Positions 17,385 to 25,922 of a DNA stretch of 64,000 nucleotides are shown here, one piece after another. Every line of letters begins with the position of its first letter. Position 1 is the stretch's first letter. The stretch is from NCBI RefSeq assembly GCF_003259745.1, contig NZ_QLMC01000003.1:124001-188000 (forward strand). The letters are read 5' to 3'. This stretch comes from Larkinella arboricola (GTDB lineage Bacteria; Bacteroidota; Bacteroidia; Cytophagales; Spirosomataceae). The notes under the pieces are model-generated. The model saw only the letters and a list, made by a program, of their open reading frames with translations. It was not told where the DNA came from and searched no databases. A program made the translations under genes and the position numbers.

Positions 17385-18467
17385 ATGATTTCACAATTAA
17401 CGGCGTATTCGTTGGAGACACAAACTGAATCGGCGATTGACTTGCTTAAACGTCTTATAGCAACACCTTCGTTTAGTCGAGAAGAGGACCGCACGGCCCT
17501 GGTGATCGAAGATTTTTTCCGGGAGCAAAACATCCCCTATCGGCGAACCAAAAATAACGTCTGGACGCATAACCACCATTTTGACCCGGCCAAACCCACG
17601 CTGCTGCTTAACTCGCACCACGATACCGTCAAACCCAATGCTTCGTGGACGCTCGACCCGTTTCAGCCCCTCGAACGCGACGGCAAACTTTACGGTCTGG
17701 GCAGCAACGACGCCGGGGGAAGTCTGGTGTCGCTCATGGCAACTTTTTGCCATTTCTATAACAAAGAGGACCTGGCCTACAATATTGTCATGGCGGCCAC
17801 GGCGGAGGAAGAGATTTCCGGGCGTGATGGTCTGGAACTGATCCTGCCGGAACTACCACCCATCGATTTTGCCATCGTGGGCGAACCGACGCAAATGCAC
17901 CTGGCCGTGGCCGAAAAAGGACTGCTGGTGCTGGATTGCACGGCGAAGGGCAAATCCGGTCATGCCGCCCGCGACGAGGGTGATAACGCCATCTACTACG
18001 CCATCAAGGATATTGCGTGGCTGACGAGCAACCCGTTCCCGAAAATATCGCCGACGCTGGGGCCGGTGAAGCTGTCGGTGACGGTCATCAACGCCGGTTC
18101 GCAGCACAATGTCGTGCCCGACACCTGCACGTTTACAGTCGATGTGCGCGTCACGGAACAATACACGCTGGAAGAAATTGTCGAAACCATCCGCCAGAAC
18201 ATCCGCTCCACGGTACAGCCGCGCTCCATTCGGCTAAAACCGTCGAGTATTCCGCTCGATCACCCGATTGTGCGGGCCGGTATCCTGATGAACCGCGAAA
18301 CGTACGGGTCACCGACTACATCCGATCAGGCCCTGCTGGATTGCCCCTCGCTCAAATGCGGCCCCGGTCATTCCGAACGATCACACACCGCCGACGAATT
18401 TATTTATTTGCGGGAAGTTGAACAGGGAATCGAGTTATATATTCGAATGTTGGAACAAATCCTGTAA
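17385..18467 (+). CDS. M20 family metallohydrolase, probable acetylornithine deacetylase (ArgE-type)
   Basis: 360 residues. Di-zinc site residues are visible: SHHDTVKP (77-84), LGSNDAGG with Asp109, the catalytic Glu pair in TAEEEISGRDG (139-149), VGEPTQM with Glu167, and a C-terminal CGPGHSERSHTADEF. Such enzymes remove acyl groups from amino-acid nitrogen in the cytosol. In Bacteroidota this length and pattern is commonly the N-acetyl-ornithine (or related) deacetylase of arginine synthesis, and argH lies 3.8 kb downstream on the same strand. Succinyl-diaminopimelate desuccinylase is the alternative. manA follows after only 3 bases, suggesting co-transcription. Confidence 0.82.
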   Translation: MISQLTAYSLETQTESAIDLLKRLIATPSFSREEDRTALVIEDFFREQNIPYRRTKNNVWTHNHHFDPAKPTLLLNSHHDTVKPNASWTLDPFQPLERDGKLYGLGSNDAGGSLVSLMATFCHFYNKEDLAYNIVMAATAEEEISGRDGLELILPELPPIDFAIVGEPTQMHLAVAEKGLLVLDCTAKGKSGHAARDEGDNAIYYAIKDIAWLTSNPFPKISPTLGPVKLSVTVINAGSQHNVVPDTCTFTVDVRVTEQYTLEEIVETIRQNIRSTVQPRSIRLKPSSIPLDHPIVRAGILMNRETYGSPTTSDQALLDCPSLKCGPGHSERSHTADEFIYLREVEQGIELYIRMLEQIL

Positions 18468-18470
18468 ACC

Positions 18471-19448
18471 ATGCTCTACCCACTCACATTTGAGACCATT
18501 TTTAAAGATAAAATCTGGGGCGGCCAGAAAATAAAAACCGTTCTGGGCAAAGACTTTTCACCCCTACCCAACTGCGGAGAAACGTGGGAAATCTCCGGTG
18601 TTGCGGGTAATATTTCCGTGGTGGCCGAAGGGCCGCTTAAGGGAAAAAGCCTTCAGGAACTGCTGGAACAGTATAAAGAAGAGTTGGTTGGCAAACACGT
18701 ATACGAACGGTTTGGCAACGAATTTCCGCTGCTGGTCAAATTCATCGACGCCAACGACGACCTCTCGATTCAGGTACACCCGGACGACAAACTGGCGAAA
18801 GAGCGGCACAATAGCTTCGGTAAAACCGAAATGTGGTACATCCTTGAAGCCGACCAGGGGGCCACGCTGAACTCGGGTTTCAACCGGGAAGTGACGAAAG
18901 AAGAATACGTGAAAGCCGTTGCGGACAACACGCTGATGGACATTCTGAACATCGAAAAAGTCGAGGCTGGTGACGTGTTCTTTCTGCCCGCCGGACGGGT
19001 TCACTACATCGGAAAAGGGATTCTGCTGGCCGAAATTCAGCAAACTTCCGACATCACGTACCGCATTTATGATTTCGACCGCACCGACGACAAAGGGCAG
19101 AAACGCGAACTGCACACCGAACTGGCCGTCGATGCAATCAACTACCAGCACTACGATCACTACAAAACGCAGTACGATCAGCAGCCGAACCACAGCGTCA
19201 ATGCCGTTACCAGCGACTACTTTGTAACCAACGTCCTGAATTTCGACCAGGAAGTCCTGCACGATTATACCCATCTGGATTCGTTCGTCATTCTGGTCTG
19301 CGTCGGCGGTTCGCTAACCGTCGAAACCGGCGAAGGCTACCGAATCCCGCTGAAAATGGGCCAGTGTGCGCTGCTTCCGGCTTCAACCAAACAAGTAACG
19401 CTGGTTCCCGACGGCGACATGACCGTGCTGGAATCATACGTTCCCTAA
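18471..19448 (+). CDS. manA: Mannose-6-phosphate isomerase, class I
   Basis: 325 residues of a cupin-type zinc isomerase that interconverts mannose-6-phosphate and fructose-6-phosphate. Family blocks: IWGGQKIKTVLG, GETWEISGVAGNISVV, PLLVKFIDANDDLSIQVHPDD (the QVHPDD zinc His, here a 21-residue block read as PLLVKFIDAND plus DLSIQVHPDD), KTEMWYILEAD and FFLPAGRVHYIGKG with the second His. It supplies mannose-6-phosphate for GDP-mannose, which links to the GDP-mannose 4,6-dehydratase at 52323. It begins 3 bases after the M20 gene, and a repeat element fills the gap downstream. Confidence 0.93.
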   Translation: MLYPLTFETIFKDKIWGGQKIKTVLGKDFSPLPNCGETWEISGVAGNISVVAEGPLKGKSLQELLEQYKEELVGKHVYERFGNEFPLLVKFIDANDDLSIQVHPDDKLAKERHNSFGKTEMWYILEADQGATLNSGFNREVTKEEYVKAVADNTLMDILNIEKVEAGDVFFLPAGRVHYIGKGILLAEIQQTSDITYRIYDFDRTDDKGQKRELHTELAVDAINYQHYDHYKTQYDQQPNHSVNAVTSDYFVTNVLNFDQEVLHDYTHLDSFVILVCVGGSLTVETGEGYRIPLKMGQCALLPASTKQVTLVPDGDMTVLESYVP

Positions 19449-19450
19449 AG

Positions 19451-19561
19451 GAGTTAAGAGTGATGAATGAAGAGTGAAGAGTTGGCTCCGCCGGAGATAG
19501 CGTGCATCATGCCTACTCATAACTCTCCATTCTTCACTCTTAACTCTTCACTCATCACTCC
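19451..19561. repeat. Intergenic inverted-repeat element, family A copy 1
   Basis: Built from GAGTTAAGAGT, GAGTGATGA and AGTTGGCTCCGCC on the left and the complementary AACTCT and TCACTC words on the right. It fills the whole gap and ends 3 bases before the ATG at 19565. Copies 2-4 lie at 28815, 34762 and 36431. Confidence 0.8.
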
Positions 19562-19564
19562 TGT

Positions 19565-20008
19565 ATGAATTTTATTTACTTTATTTTTGCCTTTCTGGTT
19601 GGGGTGGCTACGAGCGTGCAGTCGGGCGTAAACTCGCAGTTGCGGCAGTTGGTAGCGCATCCCATTCTGGCGGCCATGATTTCGTTTGGGTCCGGCTTTC
19701 TGATTTTGGGGGTGGCCAGTCTGGCCCTTCGCGCCCCGATACCGGCCTGGGAAACCCTGCGCGAAATCAGCTGGTGGAAATGGACCGGCGGACTGCTGGG
19801 CGCGGTTTATGTAACCACGGTTATTATTACCGTTCCGCGAATCGGAGCGGGAAATATGCTCAGTCTGAGCGTGGCCGGTCAGTTGCTGGCCGCTGTGATT
19901 CTGGACCATTACGGTTTGCTTGGATTTAAAGAACACGGCCTGACCGTGTGGCGGCTGGCGGGTGTTCTGCTGATTGTGTTGGGTGTGGTGCTGGTGGTGA
20001 AGAATTAA
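19565..20008 (+). CDS. DMT-superfamily small transporter (DUF606/YdcZ type)
   Basis: 147 residues and almost wholly hydrophobic, with about five membrane segments. Family marks are the N-terminal FLVGVATSVQSGVNSQLRQL with VNSQL, the WWKWTGGLLGAVYVTT block, VPRIGAGN and the C-terminal RLAGVLLIVLGV. Members of this EamA-related family usually act as paired or single short permeases; the substrate is unknown. The upstream inverted repeat leaves no room for a conventional ribosome site. The next gene starts 8 bases after the stop, suggesting an operon. Confidence 0.83.
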   Translation: MNFIYFIFAFLVGVATSVQSGVNSQLRQLVAHPILAAMISFGSGFLILGVASLALRAPIPAWETLREISWWKWTGGLLGAVYVTTVIITVPRIGAGNMLSLSVAGQLLAAVILDHYGLLGFKEHGLTVWRLAGVLLIVLGVVLVVKN

Positions 20009-20016
20009 CGCAAATC

Positions 20017-20595
20017 ATGATTAAATACCGTTTTTATCCGACGCTGTTAAACGTTTTCTCCCGCTATCTGGCCGGGGGTAATTTCTCGCAGCAGCAGTTA
20101 CTCGACACCATCAACCGGGTACCCTCACCCACCACAGCGGCTCAGGAGCGCGGGGTACGGTTTGAAGATGCGGTGGTCAAAGGAGAAGAAGAGGAACGGT
20201 TTAACCCGGATATTCTGGAAAAATTCCGACGGTATTTGCCCCGGCCCATCGTCGAAACCCAGGTGTATTGTCAGTACGAAATCGACGATGTGCTGTTTTA
20301 TGGATATGTCGATCTGATTGGCAAATTCAAAGCCGTTGACATCAAAACCACCGCTTCGTACCAGCACCCGCGGTACACATTTAACCACCAGAACCTCTAT
20401 CTGCACGCGCTCAAGAAACGCGGCATCCGGCTGATGGAATACCTGATTACGGATTTTAAGGACGTGTACGTCGAGAGCTATTCGCTGACGCATCCGATTG
20501 ATAAACAACTCGAAGAAATCCGGCTTTTCAAGCAATTTCTGGAAGAACACCGCGAGTTGATCACCGACCCGAAGATTTTTGTGAATCCGGAGTGA
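20017..20595 (+). CDS. PD-(D/E)XK nuclease-like protein
   Basis: 192 residues from the ATG at 20017 (MIKYRFYPTLL); a longer frame starting at 19948 inside the transporter gene is unlikely. The core looks like a PD-(D/E)XK fold: ERGVRFEDAVVKG with an early acidic residue, then YGYVDLIG, then AVDIKTT (the D-x-K of the active site), then HQNLYLHAL with the Gln-x-x-x-Tyr helix usual in RecB-like nucleases. A DNA-processing role is an inference. It follows the transporter by 8 bases, with no functional link visible, and a family B repeat lies just downstream. Confidence 0.7.
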   Translation: MIKYRFYPTLLNVFSRYLAGGNFSQQQLLDTINRVPSPTTAAQERGVRFEDAVVKGEEEERFNPDILEKFRRYLPRPIVETQVYCQYEIDDVLFYGYVDLIGKFKAVDIKTTASYQHPRYTFNHQNLYLHALKKRGIRLMEYLITDFKDVYVESYSLTHPIDKQLEEIRLFKQFLEEHRELITDPKIFVNPE

Positions 20596-20604
20596 GTAAA
20601 ATTC

Positions 20605-20693
20605 TTGTTACACAGAGTTTATCAGAGAAAATCGGAGGTACACAGAGAAACCCTGATTAACTCTGATATTCTCTGATTAGCTCTGTGTAACAA
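20605..20693. repeat. Intergenic inverted-repeat element, family B copy 1
   Basis: An 89-bp element with perfect 13-bp terminal inverted repeats, TTGTTACACAGAG (20605-20617) and CTCTGTGTAACAA (20681-20693), and internal ATCAGAG / CTCTGAT words. A second copy lies at 58023-58112. It ends 14 bases before the ATG at 20708. Confidence 0.82.
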
Positions 20694-20707
20694 CAATCCC
20701 CAAACCC

Positions 20708-21352
20708 ATGAAAAAAACCACCCTTCTCCTCGCTCTTTCATTCACCCTCGTGTTCTGCTCCTTCCAGAAAGATAAGTGGATCAAGCTCTTCAACGGCAAG
20801 GACTTTACCGGCTGGACCATTCGCGGGGAGCAGGTGAAGAACGACTACCGCATTGAAAACGGCGAAGTTGTGGGCACCTCGAAACCCAACTCGCAGAACA
20901 CCTTTCTGTGTACGGATAAAAATTACGACGATTTTATTCTGGAACTGGAAGTAAAAGTGGATACGGGTATGAACTCCGGCATTCAGTTTCGCAGCGAAAG
21001 CCGTCCGGATTACAAGAAGGGGCGGGTTCACGGGTATCAGGCCGAAATCGATCCGTCGGCCCGGGCCTGGAGTGGCGGTTTGTACGACGAAGCACGGCGC
21101 GGCTGGCTGGTCGATCTGAAAAACAACCCCGAAGGACAAAAGGCGTTCAAGAAATTCGATTGGAACAAATACCGCATCGAAGCCGTTGGCAAAACCGTTA
21201 AAATCTTCCTGAACGGTGTGCAGACAACCAATTACACCGATACACTCGAAACACGCGGCTTTATTGCCCTGCAAGTTCACGGCACCAAAGTTCAGCGCCC
21301 GATGGAAGTCCGCTGGCGCAACATTCGTTTGCAGGAACTGGCGAAGAAATAG
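20708..21352 (+). CDS. DUF1080 (3-keto-disaccharide hydrolase) family exported protein
   Basis: 214 residues. A signal peptide (KKTTLLLALSFTLVFCSF) precedes a single DUF1080 domain of the concanavalin-like fold: WIKLFNGKDFTGWTIRG at the start, YRIENGEVVGTS, FILELEVKVDTGMNSGIQFRS (read as two adjoining pieces), GYQAEIDPS, WNKYRIEAVGKTVKIFLNGV and GFIALQVHG. Characterised members act on 3-keto-glycosides or bind glycans. A carbohydrate role in the periplasm is likely, but the substrate is unknown. The gene stands alone behind a family B repeat. Confidence 0.88.
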   Translation: MKKTTLLLALSFTLVFCSFQKDKWIKLFNGKDFTGWTIRGEQVKNDYRIENGEVVGTSKPNSQNTFLCTDKNYDDFILELEVKVDTGMNSGIQFRSESRPDYKKGRVHGYQAEIDPSARAWSGGLYDEARRGWLVDLKNNPEGQKAFKKFDWNKYRIEAVGKTVKIFLNGVQTTNYTDTLETRGFIALQVHGTKVQRPMEVRWRNIRLQELAKK

Positions 21353-21564
21353 ACAACTGAGGGTTGCCCGCAACGGGTTGGATGCTGGTCATGGGGCTAT
21401 GTCTGGTGTCGGCAGGTGGTTTTCGGGTAAAGTAAAACCGGTTATTGCCGAAACTGTGTAAGGAAATACCGTGTTACTTATTTACCGCTTATCTGGCTTA
21501 GGGAGAAGATTTTTATACTTTCCCGCCAGTAAACGATTTGCTCATTTACCCCAAACACACTAAC

Positions 21565-22041
21565 ATGGAGACGCTAAATCGAATTGGACTGGATACCGAA
21601 AAAAGCGAAGAACTCGCCACGCTGCTGAACGAGTTGCTGGCCAATTATTCGGTATTTTACCAGAACACCCGGGGCTATCACTGGAACATCAAAGGCGACA
21701 AGTTCTTTGAACTGCACCTGAAATTTGAGGAATTGTACAGCAGCTCGCTGTTGAAAATCGACGAAATCGCCGAGCGAATTCTGACGCTAGGACATACCCC
21801 CAACCATAAGTATTCAGACTACGCCCAGTTATCGACTATTCAGGAAAGCAACGAGGTTTCGGACGGACGAAAAGCCATTGCCGAGATTCTGGATGCGTTT
21901 AAGGTTTTACTCCAGAAGGAACGGCACCTGCTGTCCCTATCGGCTGAAATCGACGACGAAGGTACCAACGCCCTGATGAGCGATTACATCCGGGAGCAGG
22001 AAAAACTGGTCTGGATGTATTCCGCATTTCTGAACCGGTAA
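21565..22041 (+). CDS. dps: Dps family ferritin-like protein
   Basis: 158 residues from the ATG at 21565 (METLNRIGLD); the frame upstream to 21538 looks non-coding. The inter-subunit ferroxidase signature of Dps is clear: YHWNIKGDKFFELH and EELYSSSLLKIDEIAERI. Dodecamers store iron as ferric oxide using peroxide and protect DNA under starvation or oxidative stress in the cytosol. There are no regulatory neighbours, and a hairpin with DnaA boxes follows 30 bases after the stop. Confidence 0.93.
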   Translation: METLNRIGLDTEKSEELATLLNELLANYSVFYQNTRGYHWNIKGDKFFELHLKFEELYSSSLLKIDEIAERILTLGHTPNHKYSDYAQLSTIQESNEVSDGRKAIAEILDAFKVLLQKERHLLSLSAEIDDEGTNALMSDYIREQEKLVWMYSAFLNR

Positions 22042-22070
22042 CAAAATCAGCTTTTTAAAGCTGGAAAGGC

Positions 22071-22106
22071 TTGACTGTGGATAACCCCGGAGTTATCCAC
22101 AGTCAA
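22071..22106. other. Hairpin made of two inverted consensus DnaA boxes
   Basis: A perfect 15-bp stem (22071-22085 with 22092-22106) and a 6-nt loop. The arms contain TGTGGATAA and TTATCCACA, the exact DnaA box consensus in opposite orientation. No T run follows, so it is a poor intrinsic terminator. Confidence 0.65.
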
Positions 22107-22196
22107 ATCCCTGGGGCTGGCGGCTTAGGAAGATTATTACGGATTACCGACTAACGGTTTTTCACGATTTGGCTTAATAGTCCGGAAAGAACCGCT

Positions 22197-22204
22197 TAAT
22201 TTTG
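22197..22204 (+). promoter_or_regulatory. Probable -7 element of argH
   Basis: TAATTTTG matches the Bacteroidota -7 consensus TAnnTTTG and ends 26 bases before the TTG start. A TTTG (22168-22171) lies 25 bases upstream, longer than the usual 19-21. Confidence 0.45.
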
Positions 22205-22230
22205 CCCTTTCCACTGACTCCCTTACAGTC

Positions 22231-23589
22231 TTGAAACTCTGGCAAAAAGCAACTACGGATACGAATTCCAAGGCGATCGCCGACAAAATCGAACGGTTTA
22301 CGGTTGGGCGCGACCGCGAAATGGACCTCTACCTCGCCCCTTTCGATGTGCTGGGCAACCTCGCCCACGCCACCATGCTCGAAAGCATTAACCTCCTGAC
22401 AAGTGATGAATTAAGCGTTCTGCAAGAAGAGTTAAAAACGATTTATCAACAAATTCAGGCCGGTCAGTTTGTGATTGAGGAGGGCGTGGAAGACGTTCAC
22501 TCGCAGGTAGAGCTGATGCTGACCCGCAAACTGGGCGACGTTGGCAAAAAAATTCACAGCGGCCGGTCGCGGAACGACCAGGTACTGGTTGATCTGAAAC
22601 TCTTTACCCGCGACCGGCTCTGGCAGGTAGCCGAAGCCGTCCAACGGGTTTTCGACCGGCTGATTATCCGTTCGGAACAGCACAAAGCCGACCTGCTACC
22701 GGGGTACACGCATTTACAGATTGCCATGCCATCGTCGTTCGGGTTGTGGTTTGGTGCCTACGCCGAAGCCCTGTCCGACGATATGCTGACCCTACAAACC
22801 GCGTACCGGCTGGCCAACCGCAATCCGCTGGGTTCGGGCGCGGGCTACGGGTCGTCGTTCCCACTCAACCGCACGCTGACCACCGAATTGCTGGGTTTTG
22901 AAGGTATGCACGTCAACGTAGTGTACGCGCAGATGAGCCGGGGTAAAACTGAGCAAACCGCCCTGACGGCTTTGGCCGCCGTGGCCGCTACCCTCTCGCG
23001 GATGGCGATGGACATCTGCCTGTACAATAGCCAGAACTTCGGTTTTCTGACGCTGCCCGATGCCCTGACGACGGGTTCCAGCATTATGCCGCACAAGAAA
23101 AACCCCGACGTTGCCGAACTGTTACGGGCCAAAACCAACCGCCTGAAGGCCCTGCCGATGGAGGTAACGCTGGTGATGAGCAACCTGCCATCGGGCTACC
23201 ACCGCGATATGCAGATTCTGAAGGAAATCCTGATGCCGGCTTTTGAAGAGCTGCTGGATTGTCTGCAAATCACCGATTTCATGCTCGAACACTTGCAGGT
23301 TAAAACCAACCTGCTCGATGATCCGAAGTATGATCCGCTGTTCAGCGTGGAGCGGGTGAATGAGCTTGTTTTGCAGGGCGTTCCGTTCCGGGAAGCGTAT
23401 TTGCAGGTAAAAGCGGAGGTTGAAGATGGGAGTTATACGGCTTCCCGTGAGCTGAGGCACACGCACGAAGGCAGCATTGGCAACCTGGGCAACGACCAGA
23501 TTGTGAAGCAGATGACTACGGCTTTGCAGGGTTTTGGCGCGGAGAACGTGCAGAAAGCCCTGCATCAATTGGTTGGAACGCAGCCTTAA
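22231..23589 (+). CDS. argH: Argininosuccinate lyase, TTG start
   Basis: 452 residues. It cleaves argininosuccinate to arginine and fumarate, the last step of arginine synthesis, as a cytosolic homotetramer. Motifs: MKLWQKATTDT at the N-terminus (family MKLW), LGNLAHATML, HSGRSRNDQV, YTHLQIAMP, and the fumarase/lyase signature GSSIMPHKKNPDVAEL carrying the catalytic Ser loop. The N-terminal match begins exactly at the TTG codon and no in-frame ATG fits, so the TTG start is well supported. The stop codon lies in the centre of a 32-bp palindromic terminator. Confidence 0.95.
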   Translation: MKLWQKATTDTNSKAIADKIERFTVGRDREMDLYLAPFDVLGNLAHATMLESINLLTSDELSVLQEELKTIYQQIQAGQFVIEEGVEDVHSQVELMLTRKLGDVGKKIHSGRSRNDQVLVDLKLFTRDRLWQVAEAVQRVFDRLIIRSEQHKADLLPGYTHLQIAMPSSFGLWFGAYAEALSDDMLTLQTAYRLANRNPLGSGAGYGSSFPLNRTLTTELLGFEGMHVNVVYAQMSRGKTEQTALTALAAVAATLSRMAMDICLYNSQNFGFLTLPDALTTGSSIMPHKKNPDVAELLRAKTNRLKALPMEVTLVMSNLPSGYHRDMQILKEILMPAFEELLDCLQITDFMLEHLQVKTNLLDDPKYDPLFSVERVNELVLQGVPFREAYLQVKAEVEDGSYTASRELRHTHEGSIGNLGNDQIVKQMTTALQGFGAENVQKALHQLVGTQP

Positions 23590-23603
23590 GGCTGCGTTCC
23601 AAC
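23572..23603. terminator. 32-bp perfect palindrome centred on the argH stop
   Basis: The two 16-base halves (GTTGGAACGCAGCCTT and its complement) pair perfectly, and TAA at 23587-23589 sits at the centre. It lies between convergent argH and the propeller gene, so it can act for both strands; CGCCTTTT follows on the plus side. Confidence 0.8.
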
Positions 23604-23608
23604 GCCTT

Positions 23609-24469
23609 TTACTCGACCCGATAGGCCACCAGCTTATTCTTGAAAAACGTCGGTACCACTACCAGCTTTTTGCCGGGAACATAGTCGATATCGGCGGAAT
23701 TGACTTTTTCGTTGCGGGTATCGAGCAACTGCTGTTTCTGGCCGTTGGCCGTGATGTAGAAAAGCCGTCCGTTCCAGTCAGAAACGATATAATCCTTGCC
23801 AACGGCCACAATACCGTCCGTGTTGGCCATACCGTCGGCGATTTTAGTCAGTTTTTTGGAGGCCACATCGAGCGATTGCAAGGCTCCGATTTTGGTGCTG
23901 CCCACCATCATGGTTTTGGTGCCGACGGCCAGCAAACCGTTCGGATTGTTCAGGTCGCCACCGTCCATCCAGATTTCCCATTTGTCGTCTTTCAGGCGGT
24001 AAATTTTGTTGTTCCGGTTGTCCGACACATAGATGGTACCATTTTTATCAACCGTCACATCGTTCAGAAACGCCTTTTTGTCGGTAGCATCCCAGGTTTG
24101 TTCGGCCTGACCGTTGCTCAGGTTAAGAGCTACCAGACGGTACACATCGGTTACATACAACCGGTTTTTGTAGATACCCATGCCTTTGGGCGCGTTCAGG
24201 CCCGTGGTCCACTTGAGGTTTTCGATTTTACCGTCGAGCGACACTTTCGAGATAAAACCGTCCCCATCCAGCGAATCGGATTTCCCGACGATATTGGCCA
24301 CGTACAGCACGTTTCCTTTCGGGTCGTACAACACCGATTCCGGTACGCTCAGCGTGGAGTCGGTTTCCCAGACCTTGACAAGTTTCTTTTCTTTTTTCGG
24401 TGATTCAAAGGCCGATAGCGTAACGGTCAGTAGGATACTGCCGCCCAGCAGGAAGTTTAGTAAACGCAT
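23609..24469 (-). CDS. Exported SMP-30/NHL-like six-bladed propeller protein
   Basis: 286 residues. A signal sequence (LNFLLGGSILLTVTLSAF) leads into a propeller of the SMP-30/gluconolactonase-LRE type: VPESVLYDPKGNVLYVANI, GFISKVSLDGKI, APKGMGIYKNRLYVTDV, LNDVTVDKNGTIYVSDN, NPNGLLAVG and NTDGIVAVGKDYIVSDW. These proteins bind a divalent metal and are lactonases or sensors, and the specific substrate is not predictable. It converges with argH across a shared palindromic terminator. Confidence 0.82.
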   Translation of the reverse strand: MRLLNFLLGGSILLTVTLSAFESPKKEKKLVKVWETDSTLSVPESVLYDPKGNVLYVANIVGKSDSLDGDGFISKVSLDGKIENLKWTTGLNAPKGMGIYKNRLYVTDVYRLVALNLSNGQAEQTWDATDKKAFLNDVTVDKNGTIYVSDNRNNKIYRLKDDKWEIWMDGGDLNNPNGLLAVGTKTMMVGSTKIGALQSLDVASKKLTKIADGMANTDGIVAVGKDYIVSDWNGRLFYITANGQKQQLLDTRNEKVNSADIDYVPGKKLVVVPTFFKNKLVAYRVE

Positions 24470-24566
24470 GATTCGATAGCAGATGGATTTACGCTTTTTG
24501 TCGTAAGTAACAATATGCCCGGCTTTATTCCAACCGTTGTCCCGCTTTGTTACCGACGAGCCTTTT

Positions 24567-25811
24567 TTAGCTTAACCGAACGGCAAAGAGCTCTTTGGAA
24601 TTGTAGTAGACGTAAGCGACCACCAACAGCGTAACCACTCCGCCCAGCGCAACCGATGGCACCACGCCCAGAAACCGGGCCGCTACGCCCGATTCAAACG
24701 CACCAATCTCGTTTGACGAGCTGACGAAAATACCGTTAACAGCCGCCACCCGGCCCCGCATATGGTCGGGCGGAAAAATTTGCAGGATCGTATTCCGGAT
24801 CACCACGCTGACGCTATCAAACGCCCCTGTCACCAGTAAGGCCACTGCCGACAGCCAGAAGTGGGTTGAAAAAGCAAAAATCAGGGTAAAAATGCCGAAG
24901 CCCAGCACCGCAATGAGCATATTCCGCCAGGCGTTGTGCGTGGGCGGAAACCGGGTCAGGAGCAGCATGGTGCCAATAGCGCCCACAGCCGGAGCCGCCC
25001 GCAGAATGCCCAATCCTTCGGCTCCTACTTTCAAAATATCTTCGGCAAAAATGGGCAACATGGCCACTACCCCACCGAATAAGACCGAGAATAAATCCAG
25101 CGATATGGAATAAAGAATAATTTTGGTTTGAAAGACAAACCGGATGCCTTCGCGCAGGCTGTTCCACAGACTGTCCTGCTGCCCTTCCATTACCGGCACC
25201 GGCTTTTTCTTGATCATTGAGATTAAAACCAGACATACCAGCAACAACCCGATTACCACCAGCAGCGAATTATCCAGTCCGAGCCAGACGTACAGAAACC
25301 CGGCCATACCCGGCCCGGCAATGGCACCCGCCTGATAAAACGAACCGCTCCAGGTGGAAGAATTGGCGTACAATTCGCGCGGCACCAGAAACGGTTTCAA
25401 CGACGAACTGGTGGGCGAATAGAACCCTTTGGCCGTACCAATCAATACCAAAACCCCGTAAATAACCGTTAACTGCGCCGTTTGCGACAAATGCGCTACC
25501 ACCGATGGCTGAAAAACAAGATAAAGAATAACCGACCCCAGAATGATGACTGACAAACTGATTTGCAGGATGGACCGCTTCTCCCGCCGGTCGGCCAGGT
25601 GACCGCCAAACAGCGACATGGCAATAAACGGCAGCGCTTCGGCCAGCCCCACGAAACCCAGTGCCAGCGGGTCGTGCGTCATTTTATAGAGCTCATAACC
25701 CAGAATGACCTCCTGAATCAGAAGGGTAGCCGTAATCAGAAAACTATTGGTGACAAAAAAGCGAAACTCGGGGTAACGAAGGGCAGCGTACGAGTCATTT
25801 GGTGTATTCAT
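24567..25811 (-). CDS. MFS transporter, EntS-like (MFS_3)
   Basis: 414 residues from the ATG at 25811 (MNTPNDSYAALRYPEFRFF); the ATG at 25832 adds 7 residues. About twelve membrane segments. The ALRYPEFRFF opening, the PFIAMSLFGGHLADRREKRSILQ loop between helices 2 and 3 (in two parts: PFIAMSLFGGHLADR and REKRSILQ) and the central SLREGIRFVFQTKIILYSI block are typical of the MFS_3 exporters that include the enterobactin exporter EntS. It is a probable drug or metabolite efflux pump of the inner membrane. No siderophore genes are near. Confidence 0.87.
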   Translation of the reverse strand: MNTPNDSYAALRYPEFRFFVTNSFLITATLLIQEVILGYELYKMTHDPLALGFVGLAEALPFIAMSLFGGHLADRREKRSILQISLSVIILGSVILYLVFQPSVVAHLSQTAQLTVIYGVLVLIGTAKGFYSPTSSSLKPFLVPRELYANSSTWSGSFYQAGAIAGPGMAGFLYVWLGLDNSLLVVIGLLLVCLVLISMIKKKPVPVMEGQQDSLWNSLREGIRFVFQTKIILYSISLDLFSVLFGGVVAMLPIFAEDILKVGAEGLGILRAAPAVGAIGTMLLLTRFPPTHNAWRNMLIAVLGFGIFTLIFAFSTHFWLSAVALLVTGAFDSVSVVIRNTILQIFPPDHMRGRVAAVNGIFVSSSNEIGAFESGVAARFLGVVPSVALGGVVTLLVVAYVYYNSKELFAVRLS

Positions 25812-25922
25812 ACCGCAAAAGTAACTGTTCAAGCAGGATTCTGCTTTTTATAAAGCGCCGGGGTGATTTCTTTGTTCATTAATTTGTCATTATAACTAGT
25901 CAAGCCGTCAAAATAATTCGAT

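Noticed and set aside
22071-22106. DnaA-box pair as a replication origin
   Set aside because: No dnaA, dnaN or gidA nearby, only two boxes and no AT-rich unwinding region.
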